Part shown: positions 58,294 to 64,000 of the stretch, in pieces
Position numbering within the stretch: the first letter of the stretch is position 1
Layout: the number at the start of each line of letters is the position of its first letter
Source: Hemibagrus wyckioides
Lineage: Eukaryota > Chordata > Actinopteri > Siluriformes > Bagridae
NCBI RefSeq assembly: GCF_019097595.1
Contig: NC_080711.1
Span: 23,522,428-23,586,427 of the forward strand
Length of the DNA stretch: 64,000 bases
Direction of reading: 5' to 3'
Made by a program: the position numbers and the translations under genes
Notes under the pieces: model-generated
Told to the model about the DNA's origin: nothing
The model's input: only the letters and a program-made list of their open reading frames with translations
The model's database searches: none

Positions 58294-59386
58294 TTAAAAT
58301 GACAGACGCTCTAGATAAACGGAGGGAAAAGGAGCCACTGTGTGGAAAGGAGGTTAGAGGAGGATAAAATCTTCTTCAGTGAAAAGCAAAGCTGGCGACA
58401 GAAGGACCATTTCGAGCCGCGATGACGTGAGGAAGTTGTTTCCGCAACATTAAACGGATAAACATTACCATGCTGTTCTTTAATTAACAGGAATAAACCA
58501 CATCCACACCAGGGCCTCATATAATCCGGACGCTGGAATGGTTCGAATGTTTTTCGGTGAACATCTTATTATTCCTCCCTCAATTCTGTCCAGTGCAGTG
58601 GAGGAAAGATTGCAGTAGTGCAACAAGATGGTGGTGTGTAACTAATAGCACGAGTTCCATACACGATTCCCTTTCCGGAGCCGCCAAGCCCACGCAGACA
58701 ACGTGATCTATTACACAAGATGTTTAAAAGAGCCAGACCGAGCATGCAACACCCCCCACCCCCCAAATAAAACTCCTCTTATTCAGCAAAAAAACCTGAG
58801 GAGAACAGATGCACTGCGCAGGATAGCCATGCTTCATCACTGTAGGGAAGGGAACATGGTGCACACACACACACACACACTCACACACACACACACACGG
58901 TGGCACAGATGACAATCCGTACGCACGGGTCAGTGGTCAGGATTTCTATTTTGCACTTGAAGGGAAAAGACAAGGAAGAAAAGAAGGAAAGGGAGAGAAG
59001 AAAAAAATGTGCATCACTGTCCTAACACATTAAGACGAGGAGGAGGAGAGCGAGGAGGAGAAGAAGGGAACGTTTCCCATAATGCACATCTGCATAGATT
59101 TCTAACCACACCACCGAGACCATCGATCTTTTGTTTTTTGTTTTTGTTTTTTTTAATTGAATTATTTATTTATTTTCTTTCTGTTCACATTGCTCATGCT
59201 GCTGGTGTTAACAAGATTGATTAATAAACACGCACGAAAGTTTCACCATAAGGTTTAAAGGTTTTATTTATTTCTGTTAGCATTTATCTCTAGCGAATGA
59301 CCCGGGTGAATTCTTTGGTTTGCACTGACACACACGCCTGAGCGTAAATCGAGCGGAATCATTTCTAAGAAGAAATCTTTTAAATT
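58294..59386. other. non-coding; (CA)n at 58861-58898
   Basis: An AG-rich stretch lies at 58950-59070. No gene was recognised. Confidence 0.5.
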
Positions 59387-59725
59387 CTGCCCTCCGATTG
59401 GTCCAAATGCTGCATTTTCTTTTTAGAACAATAGTGCACGTTTCCATAGTAACGACTTGCACAAAATAGCAGGCGCCGTTGACTCGATAAATAGAGTTTA
59501 GAGAGAGAGAGGAAAAAAAACAGTGTGTAATGACATGGCGGAGATGATTATTAATGTTGGAAGGAGTCTCCAGTGTCAGTGTTTATCATTAAGGTCACTT
59601 TAGATTTAACAGAATGGAAATGATGTAATGTAATTAAGAGTAATTGTTATTTAGGATGTTCTGTTAGAGGAGAAGAGTTCCTCCGCTTCATCACTCAAGC
59701 TCCCTGTCGATGATCTTTTCAATAA
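59387..59725 (+). repeat. dispersed X-box/CCAAT repeat copy
   Basis: The order is CTCCGATTGGTCC (59392-59404), TTTTTAGAACAATAG, the X-box GTTTCCATAGTAACGAC (59440-59456), a GA-rich insertion, the tail GGAAGGAGTCTCCAGTGTC (59559-59577) and a 3' region with CCTCCGCTTCATCACTC. Confidence 0.65.
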
Positions 59726-60392
59726 CGCAGCGTTCCTCGCTCAGTTCTCCGGTGATGCTTTGGCTCAGCGCTTTCTTTCTTCCCGCAGCTCGCCTGACGC
59801 ACCTCGTTAGCTCATTAAGAAATCCTGCACCAGAAATCCTAAAATCAGTGGCGGAGCAGCGAGACACCGCAATGTGTCACGCCGGTGGAGAGACGCAGGA
59901 CTGCCAAACACACCTCCAGCTGATGAAATGCGCTGTATATTTTTTTTATAGTACACAGAGACTACATGTGTAGCCTGGAGCAAAATGATGGTAAGCTAGT
60001 TTTATTTATGATTCCTGGCTTGCAGAGTAATTTCTGTGTACATGTTGCATCATTAGGATGATTCTTTCTTGCCGGGGAAAAGAAAAAAAAAGGGCTGGAG
60101 TCCTCCCTAGACCTGGTCTGGACAATGCAGCGTACTTTTTTTAAAAATATATTATTACAACGCTGTTGGACTGCAAAGCCAGCCTGTAATAAATGATTCA
60201 TTTGGTGATTCAAACGAGTTGTATAAATGAGTCGGATGATTCATATGTTTTTAATTACCTCCATTAAACTTTCATCATATTTTAGATTCATCACAAGGAA
60301 GCTGGCAAAATACTTTCTCTGCATTGTTAATGATTTTTGTTGTATTTTTACACATTTTTTACTATTAAAAATAATACATTAAATGATTCACC
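59726..60392. other. non-coding, no gene recognised
   Basis: Nothing supportable was found. Confidence 0.45.
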
Positions 60393-60938
60393 CACTATTT
60401 TAGCCAAAATATATTTTTGGACACCCCTCCAAATCATTGAGCTCAGGTGTTGTTTTTCAGGGGTTGGGCTCGGTCACTTAGTTCCAGTGAAAGGAACTCT
60501 TAATGCTTCAGCTTCGTACCCAGATATTATGGACAATTTCATGCTTTGTGGGAACAGTTTGGGGATGACCCCTTCCTGTTCCAACATGACTGCACACCAG
60601 TGACCAAAGCAAGGTCCATAAAGACATGGATGAGGGAGTTTGGTGTGGAGGAACTTGACTGGCCTGCACAGAGTCCTGACCTCAACCCCATAGAACACCT
60701 TTGGGATGAATTAGAGTGGAGACTGTGAGCCAGACCTTCTCGTCCAACATCAGCGCCTGACCTCACAAATGCGCTTCTAGTGGAACAGTCAAAAATTCCC
60801 CTAAACACACTCCTAAACCTTGTGGAAATCCTTCCCAGAAGAGTTGAAGCTGTTATAGCTGCAAAGGGGAGGGGCAACTCCATATTACATTCATGTGTAT
60901 GTAAAGGCAGATGTCCCAAAACTTTTGGCAGTATAGTA
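60393..60938 (+). pseudogene. internally deleted Tc1-like element with transposase C-terminal half
   Basis: The left end (GCCAAAATATATTTTTGGAC) is degraded; the right end is GTCCCAAAACTTTTGGCAG. The sequence jumps from the terminus (CTCAGGTGTTG) into the transposase at the same junction as the 47.9-kb copy. From 60546 a frame reads MWEQFGDDPFLFQHDC and later SPDLNPIEHLWDELEWRL. The Asp of QHDC and the Glu of PIEHLW are 34 residues apart, the DD34E spacing of Tc1 transposases. The frame ends at a TGA (60726-60728), where related sequence continues as ARPSRPTS and so on to LPRRVEAVIAAKG. The first catalytic Asp and the DNA-binding domain are deleted. Non-autonomous. Confidence 0.85.
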
Positions 60939-61459
60939 TAGATTCATACCATAGTACATAACTATTTGCTTTCTATGCACTGCTCTGATTTCACACAATT
61001 TTTTATTCCAAAGTCCTTCTCTCCTTTCCCCCATTTTTAATATTCACACAATAAATAATCATATTATTATATGACTAATATTATTAACAAGTCTTTCATT
61101 CAGCCACAAAAAGCTTCGCGCAGCAGGTTTAGTGAATACGTGGTGGTTAGAGATAGAAAATAAAAAGACATCATAAAAGATGGATACAGTTTCCACACAC
61201 AGAAATATATATATTTATTTATTTATTTATGTAACATACTGTATGCTTATATATAAATGATATATAAACCATTGGGGGGGTGGCTGGTTTGTAATTTTAA
61301 TGCACATTTCAATCTCCTTTTTAAATTTAATTTAATACATAAAATCTATTTAATGGTTCTGAGTGCTGGAACTGACTCTTTTGACCCCATTAGTGATTTA
61401 TTAGTGATATTATGATACGGTGCAGATGTACAGCTGTGCTTCATTCCTGTTCAGGGAAC

Positions 61460-61460
<1 letters not shown>
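60939..61460. other. non-coding
   Basis: AT-rich (61205-61265). No gene is seen. Confidence 0.5.

Positions 61461-61541
<81 letters not shown>
61459..61541 (+). repeat. (GATA)n microsatellite
   Basis: About 80 bp of uninterrupted GATA, without the GACCAACAGAC spacers of the 43-kb array. Confidence 0.95.
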
Positions 61542-61542
<1 letters not shown>

Positions 61543-61770
61543 GGGGGGGTTATTTCATATCAGATTTTTCTCTTGAAGCTTCATTCATTCTTAAGGAATG
61601 ACAACTAATTACTGAAATCTCTCTGTTTTTGTCTTGTTAATTATTAAGTTCAGGATTCGCATTATGCCATTTTAGTCGTCAGTTCCGTTCAGGAACGCAT
61701 ACACAGGTGTGGGAGCAGTGTTCTCTAAGCACGTGGCATATCGTTATTTTGTCTTTTTTTCTTTTCTTTT
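61542..61770. other. non-coding
   Basis: No feature was supported. Confidence 0.45.
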
Positions 61771-61838
61771 ATTTATTTATTTATTTATTTATTTATTCAT
61801 TTATTTATTTATTGCAGTTTGTGTTTTAAGCGCGTGCG

Positions 61839-61875
<37 letters not shown>

Positions 61876-61900
61876 GTGTGTGTGTGTGTGTGTGTGTTTT
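61771..61900. repeat. (TTTA)n, (GA)n and (TG)n tracts
   Basis: (TTTA)n lies at 61770-61813, (GA)n at 61841-61874 and (TG)n at 61875-61898, followed by C-rich DNA. They lie about 500 bp upstream of the candidate start codon at 62386. Confidence 0.9.
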
Positions 61901-62385
61901 GGGATTCCCCCCCACACACACCCTCCATCTCTTCATCCACCCCCACGTCGCTCCTCCTCCTCCTCCACCTCCCTCGCGGAGATGATTAGGCTCGCGCGCA
62001 ACAAAAAAAAATCGGTCAAACAGACGCGGCGTCACCGGCACACCGAGCGCGGACGCGGAGGTGTAATTTCACTCATCCACCAAATATTTTGTTTGTTTGT
62101 TTGTTTGTTTGGTAGTTTTATATATATTTATATTTTATAAAAAAAAAAAATCAACTGAGCAGGTGCTTTGTGTGAGCCTCCGTTACTCGGGGACGCGCGA
62201 GACGAGGCACTTTTTTTACGCGTTTCTCCCCGCGCGCTATCGAGGCTACCGAGTGTGTGTGTAAGTGTGTGTGTGTGTGTGTGAGAGAGAGATAGAGAGA
62301 GAGCGACAGAGGTAGAGAGACTAAATTCTAGCGGAGCAGCCTAAAGGACCGCAGCACGAGCAGAAGGAGAAGGAGTTCGCGCGAG
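61901..62385 (+). promoter_or_regulatory. CpG-rich candidate promoter and 5' UTR
   Basis: CpG density rises sharply here (for example GACGCGGCGTCACCGGCAC at 62024, GGGGACGCGCGAGACG at 62188 and CGCGCGCTATCGAGG at 62230). TG/GA repeats lie at 62262-62305, and a purine-rich leader (AGAAGGAGAAGGAGTTCGCG) runs directly into the ATG at 62386. No TATA box is evident near a definable start site. A CpG-island promoter is the likely type. Confidence 0.45.
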
Positions 62386-62490
62386 ATGCTGCATCCGCTC
62401 ACGGGCGCTCCGTGCGTGGCACTGGCTGAGGTGGGCGCGCGCCCGCAGCTATCCTCCTCGTGCGCCCTGACGTTCGTCTACCTGCAGCAG
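62386..62490 (+). CDS. candidate first coding exon (35 codons, MLHPLTG...YLQQ)
   Basis: The ATG at 62386 opens 35 codons (MLHPLTGAPCVALAEVG, then Ala/Arg/Ser-rich, ending TFVYLQQ) and runs exactly to a consensus donor, CAG|GTGAGC, at 62491. The exon is CpG-rich and lies in the only strong CpG cluster with a purine-rich leader, unlike surrounding AT-rich DNA. It ends in phase 0 like the two other candidate exons, so it could provide another alternative N-terminus of the same gene. Several RBFOX N-termini, as I remember them, also end in Q before the shared GNQE exon. I do not recognise the peptide itself. No signal peptide, domain or known motif is visible. Alternatives: first exon of an unrelated gene, or a chance open frame in a CpG island. 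Confidence 0.45.
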
Positions 62491-63214
62491 GTGAGCGGAT
62501 CTTCTTAGCTGGATATCTGGGAGAAGAGAAAGAGAAGCTGTGTGTGTGTGTGTGTGTATGTGTGTGTGTGTGTGTGAAGTTGCTAAAATTCGCTGCGTGC
62601 ACGAGATCGACAGGTCTCGTGTTGAAAGTCAAAGCGATGAAATATTTTGTCACGTGATGCACGAGTAGTTCATTTTATGCTTCGTGCGCGTCTTAATTTA
62701 TTTATTATTTTGTTTGTTGGTGGTTGTTTGTGCACGTGCGTGTAACGGAAGCCTTCGGATTCAGACCGTGCACTTTTAATATTTATATACCGCACTCACG
62801 CCACACAGCGATTCTGCTTTTTTATTCTGATCGTGCACCGATCCTGCACAGTGCGCGGTGCGCGTGGACCTCAGTGGATGTCGTTAACGTCATTTCAACG
62901 CTGCACGTGCCAGATCAGCAGTACTGCTGCTAATGAAACGGCGTAGAAGTCGATTCAGTTGTATATGAATTAATTTTTCGGGTTGTTGGTGTTAGTTCTG
63001 GTGTTTATTTAACAGTGTGGGAGTTTAATAAATAATTAATTCTCCAAAACGACGCCAATACTGAAATCGAACCGGATATTGAGAAGCATCTGACCATTAA
63101 TATCAACACTGCTAAATAAAAATAAAAAATCCAAATGCAGGCTTTTCTCTTTGTTATAGGATCATATAAAATTCATTCTTTTCTTTCTTTGATATCTCCT
63201 ATATGTGACCCCCC
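62491..63214. other. intron-like; (TG)n at 62540-62576
   Basis: The (TG)n tract starts 50 bp after the candidate donor. No other feature was recognised. Confidence 0.5.
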
Positions 63215-63317
63215 TTTTGTTTTGTTTTGTTTTGTTTTGTTTTGTTTTGTTTTGTTTTGTTTTGTTTTGTTTTGTTTTGTTTTGTTTTGTTTTGTTTTGT
63301 TTTGTTTTGTTTTGTTT
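63215..63317 (+). repeat. (TTTTG)n pentanucleotide array
   Basis: About 20 perfect copies of TTTTG in roughly 100 bp. Confidence 0.97.
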
Positions 63318-63334
63318 ATGCTGGGATCAGTAGT

Positions 63335-64000
63335 CCAGCTGCTGATTCAGTAGTATTTGTTTTAATTAAACACTAAGCGGTTCATTAAACACTACAGAAG
63401 TTCCTTCATTAGTGTGAGTTGATTCTGTATTATAGGAACGAACTGAAGCGTATGAAGTGTTATATGACATTTATAACCAGCCCCACACTGAAGTGCATGG
63501 CTTCAGCAGGATGCAGCCGTGACGTATCACACTATTCAGTAGTTTTGTTTTATGTCATCAGTTTTAAGTTATTAATGTCAGTAGGTTTTTATTCAGTATT
63601 ATCAATTCAGCAGCATTGAGGTTAATTCTCTCTAGTTGGAGGTAATTCTATATTAAACGATTAATTCAGCAGCATAGAGTTAATTCTAATTTAGGAGTTT
63701 CAGGACATTGGGGTTAATTCTGTGTTATCACAGTAAATTCAGCAGTAAAGGAAGTTGTTAATTCTATATTATCAGAGTTAACTGAACATTATGGGGTTAT
63801 AAGCGGTGTTTATAACAGTTAGCTCTATTTTATTGCAATGAATTCAGTAGTGTATTCAGTAGTGCTTCATTTTAATTTTATATTGTAGGAGTTAACTCAG
63901 TAGTGCAGGAGTTCTGGAGGAATTTTCCATTGTAGAAATATGTCAGCAGTGTAAGGGTTAATTTAATATTAGACGGTTAATTATTCAGCTTAGGGTTAAT
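63335..64000 (+). repeat. degenerate TTCAGCAG/GTTAATTCT tandem repeat, runs off window
   Basis: Words such as ATTCAGCAGCATAGAGTTAA, TTCTATATTATCAGAGTTAA and GTAGGAGTTAACTCAGTAG recur every 40-75 bp from about 63340 to the end. The unit is roughly TTCAGCAGTGTAGGGTTAAT then TCTATATTATCAG. It is old and diverged. Confidence 0.6.

Noticed and set aside
1..64000. CRISPR arrays, operons, bacterial insertion sequences, prophage
   Set aside because: Repeat spacing, splice-type signals, microsatellite content and Tc1/SINE elements all indicate animal nuclear DNA; no prokaryotic gene layout was seen.

Overview
This is 64 kb of vertebrate nuclear DNA. The sequence looks like a teleost fish. The evidence is dense CA/TG, GATA, TTTTG and TTTC microsatellites, four Tc1/mariner-type transposon remnants of kinds common in fish genomes, a tRNA-derived SINE whose tail is familiar from fish, and no bacterial-style gene layout. 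The dispersed repeats remind me of catfish (Siluriformes), but that is a weak impression from memory. Nearly all the open frames in the window are chance or repeat-derived.

The window is extremely gene-poor and most likely lies in the 5' part of one long gene on the + strand. I can support three short candidate exons: a 42-nt internal exon at 25768-25809 (acceptor ..gacag, donor gtaagt, reading MSCDANQLR); a probable first exon ending at 29821 (MMMYLW, then gtaggt); and a probable CpG-rich first exon with coding part 62386-62490 (35 codons ending YLQQ, then gtgagc). All three open frames end exactly on a codon boundary at a good 5' splice site, as expected for interchangeable alternative N-termini spliced to one shared downstream exon outside the window. 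The nonapeptide resembles the MNCEREQLR start known from one RBFOX1 isoform, so an rbfox1-type locus is my working hypothesis. It is not proven.

Layout. 1-5.9 kb: intron-like sequence with two arrays of a degenerate GATTCA-type minisatellite. 5.9-11.2 kb: a three-copy tandem repeat with a reverse-transcriptase-like motif on the minus strand, a palindromic MITE, a Tc1 transposase fragment, a tRNA-like fragment and a 66-bp minisatellite with inverted outliers. 11.2-25 kb: unannotatable DNA, a foldback Tc1 relic at 15.8-16.3 kb and a third GATTCA-type array in the opposite orientation. 25-30 kb: the first two candidate exons. 31-34.5 kb: a SINE, a LINE-tail-like repeat and a TCATGAC-rich repeat. 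40.3-43.9 kb: a tandem array of about 160 bp, a CA/CCTTGTGAGGACC composite and a 720-bp GATA array with higher-order interruptions. 44.4-60.9 kb: three internally deleted Tc1-like elements, two with internal inversions. 61.4-64 kb: simple repeats, the third candidate promoter and exon, a TTTTG array and a degenerate TTCAGCAG repeat running off the end.

The most unusual dispersed feature is a degraded repeat family, at least ten copies here, that carries a CCAAT (NF-Y-like) motif, an RFX X-box-like palindrome and a conserved GGAGTCTCCAGTGTCAG tail. It could have scattered X-box/CCAAT modules through this locus.
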